From JAGNKE01 sp964583335 (lineage in GTDB: Bacteria; Pseudomonadota; Alphaproteobacteria; Micavibrionales; Micavibrionaceae): a DNA stretch of 64,000 bases. Location: positions 124,001 through 188,000 of the forward strand of contig CAZOVG010000003.1 of the NCBI GenBank assembly GCA_964583335.1. The letters run 5' to 3'. The notes under the pieces were generated by a model, which was given only the letters and a program-made list of their open reading frames with translations, had not been told where the DNA came from and ran no database searches. Position numbers and translations under genes: made by a program. Below, in pieces: positions 25,424 to 33,510 of this stretch; position 1 is the stretch's first letter; each line of letters begins with the position of its first letter.

Positions 25424-25564
25424 TCTGACTGTCCTCGCCTTTTGCCTGTCTTAGTCCCGATGGACACGAAGATCAAGGCTTTCCTGCATATTTTGCTGAT
25501 AAACAGCTTAACACGCGCCCTGCGCACCCTCTATGCCGAATAAAGGATTATCACCACCCTATCC

Positions 25565-25578
25565 TTGACCTAGGTCAT
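25565..25578 (-). promoter_or_regulatory. FNR/FixK-type box upstream of hemA
   Basis: TTGACCTAGGTCAT contains a perfect 12-bp palindrome (TGACCTAGGTCA) and matches the FNR/FixK pattern TTGAY-N4-RTCAA at all but the last base. It lies 142 bp before hemA and downstream of the DUF2330 gene, so hemA is the only gene it could control. Regulation by oxygen is inferred from relatives. The rest of the 345-bp gap holds no gene I can support. Confidence 0.55.
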
Positions 25579-25697
25579 GTCCGGGAAAAAATCGAGCGTT
25601 TCCGGGCCGAAGCAATCAACAGGACCAACCCGGTCCTGAATGCCGGCGTAGGCCCGCCCGGCAAAATCAAAGAATCGAATCAAAGCCCGAATCAAAG

Positions 25698-25721
25698 AAG
25701 GGCCGGACGAATCCGGCCCTT
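25698..25721 (-). terminator. intrinsic terminator of the DUF2330 gene
   Basis: On the minus strand AAGGGCCGGA-TTCG-TCCGGCCCTT forms a 10-bp stem with a stable TTCG-type loop, followed by CTTTGATT. It lies 48 bp after the DUF2330 stop codon. Three copies of AATCAAAG follow at about 25667-25698. Confidence 0.75.
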
Positions 25722-25768
25722 CCGGTGGTAAGCCCGCCGACCGTGTGGGGAGGCCGGCGGAAGCAAAA

Positions 25769-27241
25769 CTAGTCCTTGCCCCACATATCGTCGTACCACG
25801 GGCGCGGCCCCGGCCCAGGTCTAGGCCCCGGCACGGGAATCGGCTCGGGCTCAGGTCTCGGCCACGGACCGGGATCGGGGGCCTGCCCGTCATACTTCAT
25901 CTTCCGGCGGATATCGTTGATATTCCAGCCCGTCAGAGAGGCCAGCGTCTGCGCCTCCTGCTCGAACCGGGGCGGAAGGCTGCGCCGATACTCCTGACCC
26001 GCCGCACAGTTCACAGAACCGGTCCACGGGTGCTGCAAAACATATCGCCCCTGGAAATTATCGCGGTCGCCCGTTTCCTTCAGAACAATATCTTCGGGGA
26101 AACGCTCCGCATCGTAGCGCACGTGCATCCGCGTGATATAAACGTTTGGCGCCTGTTGCGGCGGCATGATCCCCCGGTTCTGCCAGTTTGAGGTGACCGG
26201 CATGTTCAGCCACCACGCCCCGAGGGTCAAAAGATCCTCGTTCGGGATCGGGTCGGCGGCGCACGGATCGCACCAGCCCATGTCCCAAGCATATTCGAGG
26301 AACACCGCCTTCATGTTTTCCTTTTCGACCGCCTGATCGAACATCGCCTTGTAAAATTCGCCGAACTCCTCGCTGTTCTTCACAAAGGTCGGCAGGTTCA
26401 CATCCGTGGGAATCTTCACCGTGCGGTAATTCGCCGCCTCAACCCGGCCGTGGCGCGTGAGGGTGAACAGCAGCAGATCCTGCGGCCCGTCGGCGTTCAG
26501 CGTACCCAACCGGATCGGCAGCATGAATTTAGGCGACTCGAACGCGATCTGCAGCGGGCGCAAATACGTATAGCCCGTCCCCCACTGCTCCTGCAGGTTC
26601 ACCCGGGCGAGGAAGAATTTCATATTCTGTTTGATATAGCTGCCCAGAATCCGGTCCGCCCCGCGCGGCAGCTTGTAACCCTCGCGGTTCAGAAAAGTCA
26701 GAAGCCCGGAACTGTCCTTGGCGGAGAGGATGACGATATCGTACTCGCCCACCGTATATTCCGCCTCGATCGTCACGCCCAGCGTCCGCGCGGCCCGCTT
26801 CGAATCCGCCGCATCCGCGCCGGAGGATTTTTCCATCGCGGTCATCGCCATCATGTCGCGATAGGCGGGCTGGCACGGATCGGAATCGTAATACTCGACG
26901 AGGCGCGGCGCGGTATAGGCGTCCACATGGTCCACCATCCGCGACTCCGCCACGTTGATCTGGTTTTCCTGCAAGACTTCCGGCACCGGCACGACGATCG
27001 CGAATTCCCTGAGGTCGCCCCGGTAATCGTTGGCCATGGTGATGACCGTGCGGTTCTCCGCCCGCGCCAGAATGACCTTCGACGCCTTGTTGAACAGACT
27101 CGAATCCGCCTTGGAAACGTAAAACCCGCAAAACGCCTGCGCCGGAACCGATGAAAACCCGGGCCCGAGAACCGACAGCGCCATAAAGGCTCGCCCGAAA
27201 AATTTCAGTCTGAAGAATTTCAGGGTGTGGAATTGACGCAT
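25769..27241 (-). CDS. DUF2330 domain-containing exported protein
   Basis: A 490-residue exported protein. Residues about 15-36 form a signal peptide (MALSVLGPGFSSVPAQA, then FCGFYV). The next segment, CGFYVSKADSSLFNKASKVI then ANDYRGDLREFAIVVPVPEV, is the DUF2330 hallmark. The C-terminus is a Pro/Gly/Arg repeat tail (PEPIPVPGPRPGPGPRP). Its first 22 bases overlap the end of the upstream RnfD-like gene, so they are translationally coupled; a DUF2330 gene beside a gene for an RnfD/NqrB-like membrane protein recurs in other proteobacteria. Function unknown. A strong terminator follows. Confidence 0.85.
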   Translation of the reverse strand: MRQFHTLKFFRLKFFGRAFMALSVLGPGFSSVPAQAFCGFYVSKADSSLFNKASKVILARAENRTVITMANDYRGDLREFAIVVPVPEVLQENQINVAESRMVDHVDAYTAPRLVEYYDSDPCQPAYRDMMAMTAMEKSSGADAADSKRAARTLGVTIEAEYTVGEYDIVILSAKDSSGLLTFLNREGYKLPRGADRILGSYIKQNMKFFLARVNLQEQWGTGYTYLRPLQIAFESPKFMLPIRLGTLNADGPQDLLLFTLTRHGRVEAANYRTVKIPTDVNLPTFVKNSEEFGEFYKAMFDQAVEKENMKAVFLEYAWDMGWCDPCAADPIPNEDLLTLGAWWLNMPVTSNWQNRGIMPPQQAPNVYITRMHVRYDAERFPEDIVLKETGDRDNFQGRYVLQHPWTGSVNCAAGQEYRRSLPPRFEQEAQTLASLTGWNINDIRRKMKYDGQAPDPGPWPRPEPEPIPVPGPRPGPGPRPWYDDMWGKD

Positions 27242-28080
27242 GGCAGTGCCTCCTTGTGCTTGAATTTTTGAATACGGTCGCCCCAGTTATAGCCCTGCGC
27301 GGGCAAGAGCATGTCGATCAGCGGCGTGAACGCGCTGACCAGCGCCAGCGAAATCAGAAGCCCGTCGGTGCGGAACATTTTGAACTGGATGTAATAGGCG
27401 ACCAAAGCGACCAGCAGGCCGAAAATCACCCGCCCGCTAAAGCGGTTGGGAATGGTCTTCGGGTCGGAAATCATGAAGAAGCAAAAGATCAGCAGCGCCC
27501 CGCTCTGCAACTGGTGGATGGGAATCTCCAGCGGGTCGCCCAGCCACAGCGCCCGCCCGAACAGAACGCTAGCCCAGATCACAAGGAACATCGGCCCCAT
27601 GTCGCGCCGGGGAATTTGATAAAGCACCAGCAACCCGCAACAACACAGCAAGAACACCAGCCACGCCGCCTGCCCCCACTGCCCCGGCGAAACCCAGACA
27701 TCATGGGGCGCCAGAAACAGCAGCGCCACAATGCCGATATTGGTCGGGTTGAACACATGCTTGCCCCGAAACCGGATCACGAACTTGCTGCCCACCGTCA
27801 AAAGCGCCGCGACCGGATAAAACAGCACCGAAGACGCCTTAAGCAAAATACAGAGCGACAACCCGCTGATCAGCGCGCTGCGCAAATCCACCCTTGCCTT
27901 GTATAGCCGGGAAAAAAGAAACTGGAAGGCGAGGCACCCGCCCACGGCCAGAAGCACCACCAGCCCGGTCGGCCCGAAATCGGCCCAGAACACCTGCAAC
28001 GCCACAAGGCTCGAAAGCGTCGTAATCTGGAAATGGCGCGGGTCGCGCACGAACGCTTGAAAAAGGGCGGCTGCTGTCAT
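27220..28080 (-). CDS. RnfD/NqrB-like membrane protein
   Basis: A 286-residue polytopic inner-membrane protein of the NQR2/RnfD/RnfE family. ATG 28080 is chosen because GAGG precedes it; the frame is open to 28122. At least eight hydrophobic segments are visible. HVFNPTNIGIVALLFLAP contains the Thr where this family attaches FMN covalently, and FFMISDPKTIP is the usual late-loop signature. No other rnf or nqr genes are nearby, so it is not part of a full Rnf complex. It is coupled to DUF2330, and together they may form a membrane plus periplasmic redox unit; that is inference. Confidence 0.85.
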   Translation of the reverse strand: MTAAALFQAFVRDPRHFQITTLSSLVALQVFWADFGPTGLVVLLAVGGCLAFQFLFSRLYKARVDLRSALISGLSLCILLKASSVLFYPVAALLTVGSKFVIRFRGKHVFNPTNIGIVALLFLAPHDVWVSPGQWGQAAWLVFLLCCCGLLVLYQIPRRDMGPMFLVIWASVLFGRALWLGDPLEIPIHQLQSGALLIFCFFMISDPKTIPNRFSGRVIFGLLVALVAYYIQFKMFRTDGLLISLALVSAFTPLIDMLLPAQGYNWGDRIQKFKHKEALPCVNSTP

Positions 28081-28172
28081 ATCGGCCTCAAAAAATATGC
28101 ACTCGGATGTGAGACGCAGCAAAAAATAAAGTCCTTGGAAAAAAATTTAAAAATAATTCAGGATTGGAAAAA

Positions 28173-28799
28173 TCAATCGTCCGCGTCCGCGCCGCCGCTT
28201 CGCCCCTTGAGCGTATTCACCGCCGCCTCGGCACGGCCCAACGCCTTGTCCAGCGCCGCCATGGTTTTCGGCAGGTCGGGGCTTTCATCCTCCGCCCAGA
28301 CCTTGAGCACCTTGAGATAAATGCCGCTCAGGCCTGCGACCTTCGCCGCCCCGCTTAAGCCCGCCGTGTCCGCCCCCGCCGCCTCCAGCATCCAGCTCAT
28401 CGAGCGGCAGATATGCGGCATGCAGATCACCGCCTGCTTGGGATCAAGCCGGAAGCTCCGCAGGACCGACTTCACCCCCTCCCGGTAGGCGTTCAACGCC
28501 TCGAACCGATCCATCAGCAGATCGAACAGCCGCTCGCGCATACTGCTCGAATCCTCCGCCTCCGCCGAAACGCCCGCCAGAACCTTGCGGTCCATGATGC
28601 GCCCCAGCGCCGCGATAATGTCGCCCCGGTCCTCGAAATGCGTCCGTATGTCCTCCAGGGAAACCCCGGAACGGGCCGAAATTTCGCGCAAAGTGACATC
28701 TTCCCAAGGCTTCTCGGCCGCCAGTTCAAGCGCGGTAACGACCACGACAAGGCGGATATCAGCCGTTCCGGCACTTTTTTTACGGGTTTTTGCGGCCAC
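28173..28799 (-). CDS. TetR family transcriptional regulator
   Basis: A 208-residue DNA-binding regulator. The N-terminal helix-turn-helix reads VTALELAAEKPWEDVTLREI then SARSGVSLEDIRTHFEDRGD, typical of TetR; the rest is an all-helical ligand/dimer domain. The start is GTG 28799 with AGGAAAGGG upstream; a much longer frame to 29276 is antisense to the kinase gene and rejected. It is divergent from the PfkB-family kinase gene with 87 bp between starts, so that kinase operon and itself are the likely targets. Ligand unknown. Confidence 0.88.
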   Translation of the reverse strand: MAAKTRKKSAGTADIRLVVVVTALELAAEKPWEDVTLREISARSGVSLEDIRTHFEDRGDIIAALGRIMDRKVLAGVSAEAEDSSSMRERLFDLLMDRFEALNAYREGVKSVLRSFRLDPKQAVICMPHICRSMSWMLEAAGADTAGLSGAAKVAGLSGIYLKVLKVWAEDESPDLPKTMAALDKALGRAEAAVNTLKGRSGGADADD

Positions 28800-28886
28800 G
28801 GAATTGCCCTTTCCTGTGCTTTTCCTGTAGAGAGATAGGAAGATAAAACAATATTTTTCGAAAACGCACAAGGAACGGAAAAAACT

Positions 28887-29882
28887 ATGTCTGAAGCAAC
28901 TCTCGATCTGGTCGCCGTCGGCAATGCCCTCGTGGACGTTCTCTCCCGGGTGGACGACGCCTTTTTGGACGATCAATGCGCCAAATACGGCATGGAGCGC
29001 GACGCCATGACCCTGATCGACGAAAAACGCGCGGTCGAGCTTTATCTTCAGATGCCCGAGAAGGTCGAAACCTCCGGCGGCTCGGCGGCCAACACCATGG
29101 CGGGCTTCGCCTCCTTCGGCGGCAAGGGCGCCTTCATCGGCAAGGTCGCCGACGACGCGCTCGGCAAGACGTTCAAGGCCGACATGAAAAAGATCGGCGT
29201 CCACCACACCACCCAGCCCCTGATCGCCGGTCCGCCCACAGGCCGCTGCATGATCCTCGTCTCCCCCGACGGGCACCGCACCATGAACACGTTTCTGGGT
29301 GCCAGCGTGGAACTCAGCCCCACGGATATCGACCGCAACCTGATCTCAAGCGCCAAGATCACCTACCTTGAGGGCTACCTCTTCGACCGCGAACTGGCGA
29401 AACAGGCCTTCATCACCGCCGCCGAATACGCGCACGAGGCCGGACACCGCGTCGCCCTTTCGCTCTCCGATCCGTTCTGCGTGGACCGCCACCGCCACGA
29501 CTTTATTACCCTCGTGCAAAACCACGTGGACATCCTGTTCGCGAACGAGGAAGAGATCAAATCCCTCTACCTTCAGGACAATTTCGAGGACGCCAAAGGC
29601 GCCGTCGGCAACCATTGCGAGGTCGCCGTCCTGACCCGCAGCGCTAAGGGCGCGGTCGTCGTATCCAAGGGCAATGAATTTGCCATTCCCGCCGCCCCGG
29701 TCAAACAGGTCGTGGACACAACAGGCGCAGGCGACCAGTTCGCCGCCGGCTTCCTGTATGGCTTCACGCATGGCCGCTCGCTTGAGGAAAGCGCCAAGCT
29801 CGGCGCTCTGGCCGCCGCCGAGGTCATCAGCCACATCGGCCCCCGCCCGCAAATCAGCCTGCGGAGCCTGATGGCCGCATGA
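28887..29882 (+). CDS. PfkB family sugar/nucleoside kinase (adenosine kinase-like)
   Basis: ATP-dependent kinase of the ribokinase superfamily. ETSGGSAANTMAGFASFGGK near residue 60-80 is the first PfkB signature, and DTTGAGDQFAAGFLYGFTHG contains the catalytic Asp and anion hole. FIGKVADDALGKTF is the substrate-lid region. Alphaproteobacterial proteins of this type are usually called adenosine kinase, but the substrate is not certain. Starts at ATG 28887 with GGAACGG upstream. It overlaps the next gene by ATGA, so they are coupled, and it faces a TetR gene that probably regulates it. Confidence 0.9.
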   Translation: MSEATLDLVAVGNALVDVLSRVDDAFLDDQCAKYGMERDAMTLIDEKRAVELYLQMPEKVETSGGSAANTMAGFASFGGKGAFIGKVADDALGKTFKADMKKIGVHHTTQPLIAGPPTGRCMILVSPDGHRTMNTFLGASVELSPTDIDRNLISSAKITYLEGYLFDRELAKQAFITAAEYAHEAGHRVALSLSDPFCVDRHRHDFITLVQNHVDILFANEEEIKSLYLQDNFEDAKGAVGNHCEVAVLTRSAKGAVVVSKGNEFAIPAAPVKQVVDTTGAGDQFAAGFLYGFTHGRSLEESAKLGALAAAEVISHIGPRPQISLRSLMAA

Positions 29883-30634
29883 GCATGATCGCCGAAAAGC
29901 CCACCCCCGATGACGAGCCGGAAAAAACCCCGGCCCATGAGGCCTACCGCTCGGATATCCCGGCGGAGGCAAAGGAAAAAGTCGTCTCTTTCTACACCGA
30001 AGACGAAAACGCACGTCAACAGGGCGGCAATATCCATTACGAACGTCGGGAATATATTCTGGACGGGGAGTTGGTGGGATACCGCCAGTTCGACCATGAC
30101 GGCCGCCTCATCATCGAAACCCCGATGAAAGACATGCGCAAGCACGGCACGGAATATACATGGTACTGGTACGCCCCCGACTGCCTCAGCCTTTCCGAAC
30201 CTTACCAAAACGGCAAGGTCCACGGCACCGCGAGGCAATGGACCGTAGACGGCGAACTCATGGGCAGCTATACGCTCGAAGACGGCACAGGCCGCGATAT
30301 ATGGCGCAAGCAGGACGAGGAGGACGGCGTGGTTTATGTGGCCGAAATCCACTCCCTTGCTCAGGGAAAACTCCACGGCTTTCAATGGTGGCTGAACAAG
30401 GACCAGAAGACGATTATCGGCGAACGCAGCTGGAAAGACGGGTTTCTGCATGGAATCGAGCGTCACTGGACCGAGGACGGCCATCTGGCCGAGGGTTACC
30501 CCAAATTCTACATCGACGACCGCGAAGTGCCCAAAAACCTCTATATGCAGGAACAGCGCACCGACCCCGACCTACCCCCCTACGACCCGCGCGAGGACGC
30601 GAACCTGCGCGACTTCCCGGAGGGGTTGATTTAG
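29879..30634 (+). CDS. MORN/YwqK-like repeat protein
   Basis: A 251-residue soluble protein built of MORN-like strands of the W/Y-x-x-x-G-x-x-x-G pattern: EYILDGELVGYRQFDHDGRL, YQNGKVHGTARQWTVDGELM, LAQGKLHGFQWWLNKDQK, WKDGFLHGIERHWTEDGHLA. Such repeats are found in the YwqK antitoxin family and in many unassigned bacterial proteins. No signal peptide. Its ATG overlaps the kinase stop (ATGA), so it is translated together with that kinase. The role in that operon is unknown. It ends 4 bp from a convergent gene. Confidence 0.75.
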   Translation: MSMIAEKPTPDDEPEKTPAHEAYRSDIPAEAKEKVVSFYTEDENARQQGGNIHYERREYILDGELVGYRQFDHDGRLIIETPMKDMRKHGTEYTWYWYAPDCLSLSEPYQNGKVHGTARQWTVDGELMGSYTLEDGTGRDIWRKQDEEDGVVYVAEIHSLAQGKLHGFQWWLNKDQKTIIGERSWKDGFLHGIERHWTEDGHLAEGYPKFYIDDREVPKNLYMQEQRTDPDLPPYDPREDANLRDFPEGLI

Positions 30635-30637
30635 GGT

Positions 30638-31120
30638 TTACAAATCTTCTCCGAGAATTTTGAGAGCCCGCTCCCTTATGGCAAGCGCTTCATCCCATTC
30701 AGGGTTTAAATCAAGTGCACGACTAGCATATTTTAAGCCCTGCCCCACATCGACTTGCATGCTTGCGGCCGCTAACATGGTTAAAGTGCCAAAATCTTCC
30801 CTTAATTCAAGAGAACGCTCAAACTGTTGTATGGCCAACTCATATTGTTGTCGTTTGTAATAAAGAGCCCCCAGTAAATTAAGCAGTATCGGCTGGCACG
30901 GATTCAAACGGATGCTCTCTATAAACAAAAGCTCAGCTTGGTCAGCGTATTTAGGCATATCGCTAAGCCAAGCCGCTTTGGTCGCTAAAAGATACCAGTG
31001 CTTGGGGTTACTATTTATGGCCTGTTGGATCAAAACCAAAGCGCGGCTGACGTCACCTTGCTGATAGGCCTCACAAGCTTCGCCTAGAAGCTCTGATGGC
31101 TTTTTCCGATCAAGAGACAC
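30638..31120 (-). CDS. TPR-repeat protein
   Basis: A 160-residue protein made almost entirely of TPR helices: SELLGEACEAYQQGDVSRAL then VLIQQAINSNPKHWYLL, and LLNLLGALYYKRQQYELAIQ then QFERSLELREDFG, with a final YASRALDLNPEWDEALAIRE. No signal peptide. Expected to bind partner proteins. Base composition is a little more AT-rich than its neighbours. It precedes the HEGVH gene by convention of strand but is 41 bp downstream of it, so it may be the third gene of the lipoprotein/HEGVH unit. Confidence 0.8.
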   Translation of the reverse strand: MSLDRKKPSELLGEACEAYQQGDVSRALVLIQQAINSNPKHWYLLATKAAWLSDMPKYADQAELLFIESIRLNPCQPILLNLLGALYYKRQQYELAIQQFERSLELREDFGTLTMLAAASMQVDVGQGLKYASRALDLNPEWDEALAIRERALKILGEDL

Positions 31121-31161
31121 TTCAAAAAAACCCTATCCGCTAAAACCGGAAATTCAGAAAA

Positions 31162-32526
31162 CTACGCGACGCCGTAAGCGGAGGCGGAAACCGCCGGGCC
31201 GGTCTGCTGGAACTGGCGCTCCAGATTGATACCCGACTCCTGCTCCAGCGCGATCCGCTGCAACGCGAGGTCGTTGTCGGCATGGCTGGCGAAAAACGCA
31301 GAGGCGCTGACGCCTCCGATTTTAATAGTCGCCTGATCGCCGTCGGCCAGGGCCACCACGGCGGCCCCGCCGCGAATGGTGCTGACATCCATATCCGCAT
31401 GGGCGCTGGGCATCGAAAGTGTGGCGCTGGCGACCTGAACAGGGGCGGCCTCCTCGGGCGCAACCTCGGCGCTCGCCGTTTGCACGGGCGCGGTATCCGG
31501 CCCTGCCGCGCGAAGCACCGGGGAAGACTCCTCAAGCGCGCCGTGACGGTCGTTCCCTTCGAAGCGACGCTGCTGCTCAAGCTCGCGCTCGACCCGGCGG
31601 TCGGTGATCTGCCGCTGCACCGCGCCGGAGAACGCCTCAATGGATTCCTTCACATGCGGGTTGGCGTGGCCGTCGAACGCGCCGTTGCCGATAAGGCGTT
31701 TAAGATGGCCGTTGAATTCCTCGGGCCGGTCGTCGAGCATCCGCCCCGCATCGGCGGCGGAAATACCCTGATCGGCGGCGACTTTGTTGATCATCTCGGC
31801 CCGGAACGTGCGCGAGGCGTCGATATGCGCCTGCGTCGCCGGTCCCGGCCTGTCGATCAAAATGGCCGAAGCATGTTCGGGATCACCTGCCGCGCCCAGC
31901 GCGCGGAAATCGATCATCGCCTGCGCCATATCGTTCAGCCCGTTATTCCGCGCCCAGTTGATCGCGGCGCGGTCGGCCTCGACCTCGCGGCCCAGAACGG
32001 CCACGGCGATCTGATCGGCGGTCATCCCCGCCGTGTTCAAAGGCGGCTGGTTACAGTGCACGCCTTCATGAATGCCGATAATTCGCTCCCAATGGTCGTT
32101 CCACCCGGGGATCTCCCGGATCCGGCTAATATCCTGCGCGGACAAAAGCGGCATAATCTCGTTCTTGTGATTCAGCCGGCTGCCGGGCTCGTTGACGATA
32201 CAGATCGGTGCGGGCGGAGCCGTAGACCCCGCCGGCGGCACGATTTCCGCGCGGACCGCGAACGGCCCGAGGCTAAGCGACTGCGAGACCGCGGCGTTCA
32301 TATCGGAATCCGACATCCCTCTGGTAATGCCGGGCATCTGCTGCTCCAGCATCTCGCGCATCTTTCTCGCATCGTCCGGGTGGACGGTTCCGGTCTTGTC
32401 GAAATGCTCGCGGTTGAATCGGTCGGGGTCGATAAAGACCACAGGCACGCCCGAAGTTTCGCGGACGCCTTCTTTATAGTCGTCTACGAACAGACTTCTG
32501 AGATCGGACCAAAATCCTCTAGCCAT
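31162..32526 (-). CDS. HEGVH zincin-like protein, shorter paralog
   Basis: A 454-residue paralog of the protein encoded at 7742-10183. The shared parts are YKEGVRETSGVPVVFIDPDR near residue 17-36, the HExxH motif in IIGIHEGVHCN (His153, His157), and REVEADRAAIN (about 180-190) as the probable third zinc ligand. In the longer paralog the same blocks read YKQGVAETSRVPVIFVNPDD, IIGNHEGEHLN and EEVRADRSAH. This one lacks the three long repeats and ends in an Ala/Val-rich domain. No signal peptide. It follows a lipoprotein gene by 27 bp. A metalloprotease or a relative that has lost activity; not a family I can name. Confidence 0.75.
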   Translation of the reverse strand: MARGFWSDLRSLFVDDYKEGVRETSGVPVVFIDPDRFNREHFDKTGTVHPDDARKMREMLEQQMPGITRGMSDSDMNAAVSQSLSLGPFAVRAEIVPPAGSTAPPAPICIVNEPGSRLNHKNEIMPLLSAQDISRIREIPGWNDHWERIIGIHEGVHCNQPPLNTAGMTADQIAVAVLGREVEADRAAINWARNNGLNDMAQAMIDFRALGAAGDPEHASAILIDRPGPATQAHIDASRTFRAEMINKVAADQGISAADAGRMLDDRPEEFNGHLKRLIGNGAFDGHANPHVKESIEAFSGAVQRQITDRRVERELEQQRRFEGNDRHGALEESSPVLRAAGPDTAPVQTASAEVAPEEAAPVQVASATLSMPSAHADMDVSTIRGGAAVVALADGDQATIKIGGVSASAFFASHADNDLALQRIALEQESGINLERQFQQTGPAVSASAYGVA

Positions 32527-32553
32527 AACGCTCCGCCCCGCCCCGCACGCTGG

Positions 32554-32997
32554 TTATAATTCGGGCCCGGCCGGGGGATCCGACTCGGGCTTTTCGTTCT
32601 TTTTCACTTCGGGCACGATCACCTGCGCGGGGATTCGAAGCCCTCCCGCCGCCCCTGGCTCGCGCGAAATCACGGTCTTATCGGTTCCGGCCTGCGGCTC
32701 GATTTTGAGCGCCCCGGTCTCATCCTTGGGTTTGTCACCGGTCGGCTTCTTGCCTTTGGCATCGTCGGGCTTGACGGTCGGCGTAACGGTTTGCGCGGGA
32801 ATGGAAAGCCCGCCCTCGGCGCCCGGCCTACGCTCGATTGTGATGGAACGCCCGTCCTGCTGCTGGGTCACGGTCACGCTCTGGCCGCCCTGCGCATCGG
32901 CCCGGGTTTCGCCCTGCTGATCGGTCGCCGCGCAACCCGTGAGAACGATCACGGAGGCCACCGCCGCAACATTCATGAAATTCGACTTTTTGCTCAT
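32554..32997 (-). CDS. lipoprotein with duplicated PGAxGGLxIPAQ motif
   Basis: A 147-residue lipoprotein: FMNVAAVASVIVLTGCAATD gives a lipobox LTGC. The mature chain carries two copies of a motif, RRPGAEGGLSIPAQTVTPTV (about residues 57-76) and REPGAAGGLRIPAQVIVPEV (about 112-131), separated by a Lys/Asp-rich linker. Otherwise it is low-complexity, as is its counterpart at 10197. It leads the unit with the HEGVH protein, 27 bp apart. An intrinsic terminator just upstream (33114-33148) isolates it from the small gene at 33210. Confidence 0.8.
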   Translation of the reverse strand: MSKKSNFMNVAAVASVIVLTGCAATDQQGETRADAQGGQSVTVTQQQDGRSITIERRPGAEGGLSIPAQTVTPTVKPDDAKGKKPTGDKPKDETGALKIEPQAGTDKTVISREPGAAGGLRIPAQVIVPEVKKNEKPESDPPAGPEL

Positions 32998-33113
32998 GGC
33001 AAAACCCGCCTGTGTTTTATGACCCTAATTATAGGCCGATTGGCCCTGTTTTGGCAAAAAAATAAACGCCCCGCCGACCGTCCCGGAGCCGGAAAATGCG
33101 ATCCGCTCGGCAC

Positions 33114-33148
33114 AAAAAAAGAGACCCCGGCGTAGAACACTGGGGCCT
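33114..33148 (-). terminator. intrinsic terminator downstream of the 45-residue gene
   Basis: Minus strand: AGGCCCC pairs with GGGGTCT across a 13-nt loop and is followed by CTTTTTTT. It lies 60 bp after the stop of the small gene at 33210 and just upstream of the lipoprotein gene. Confidence 0.75.
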
Positions 33149-33166
33149 TTGAGGTTGGGGTGATAA

Positions 33167-33197
33167 GCTAACGAAACTACCAGATAATTTCGTTAGC
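33167..33197. repeat. 10-bp inverted repeat in the 3' region of the small gene
   Basis: GCTAACGAAA and TTTCGTTAGC are perfect 10-bp arms around an 11-nt loop. No T-run follows on either strand, so it is not a terminator by itself; it could stabilise the small transcript or bind a protein. Confidence 0.6.
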
Positions 33198-33209
33198 AGC
33201 GGGTTGACT

Positions 33210-33347
33210 TTATCTACCGTATCCGGATCCTCTTTGTCCATTGTTATTTTTATGGACCCGGGCTGTAATTCTTTGTTTTTTGCGCATAGAAGCAACTTGC
33301 ACATACAGGGCAACAGATGTAGCCAAGATAGCAGTCGCGATGAACAT
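33210..33347 (-). CDS. 45-residue single-pass membrane protein
   Basis: An ORF from ATG 33347 to TAA 33210, too short for normal gene callers. FIATAILATSVALYVQVASM is a hydrophobic helix at the N-terminus, followed by a strongly basic tail (MRKKQRITARVHKNNNGQRG), so it should insert as N-out, C-in or be a signal anchor. AAAGGG precedes the ATG at 6 bases, and an inverted repeat and a good terminator follow, so it has the parts of a complete small transcription unit. Sequence composition is more AT-rich than the flanks. Function unknown. The overlapping 94-residue frame on the same strand runs through the terminator and is rejected. Confidence 0.55.
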   Translation of the reverse strand: MFIATAILATSVALYVQVASMRKKQRITARVHKNNNGQRGSGYGR

Positions 33348-33510
33348 TTAAAACCCTTTCGACTCGGCCCCTTTAGCAGGAGCGCTTGTTCTTGTCTTTA
33401 CTAAACACAGTGTAACAGCAACGCTTCCGGCCTGTCAAAATTTTAAATGATTTTTAGAAAACATTTTTGGCTTGACAGAAAAACCCGAAAACAAAGGCAG
33501 AATCAGTTCC

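Noticed and set aside
28800..29276. N-terminal extension of the TetR gene
   Set aside because: It lies antisense to the PfkB-family kinase gene; GTG 28799 has a good ribosome-binding site and gives a normal TetR length.
33029..33313. 94-residue minus-strand frame near the small membrane gene
   Set aside because: It reads through the terminator at 33114-33148 and overlaps the better-supported 45-residue frame.
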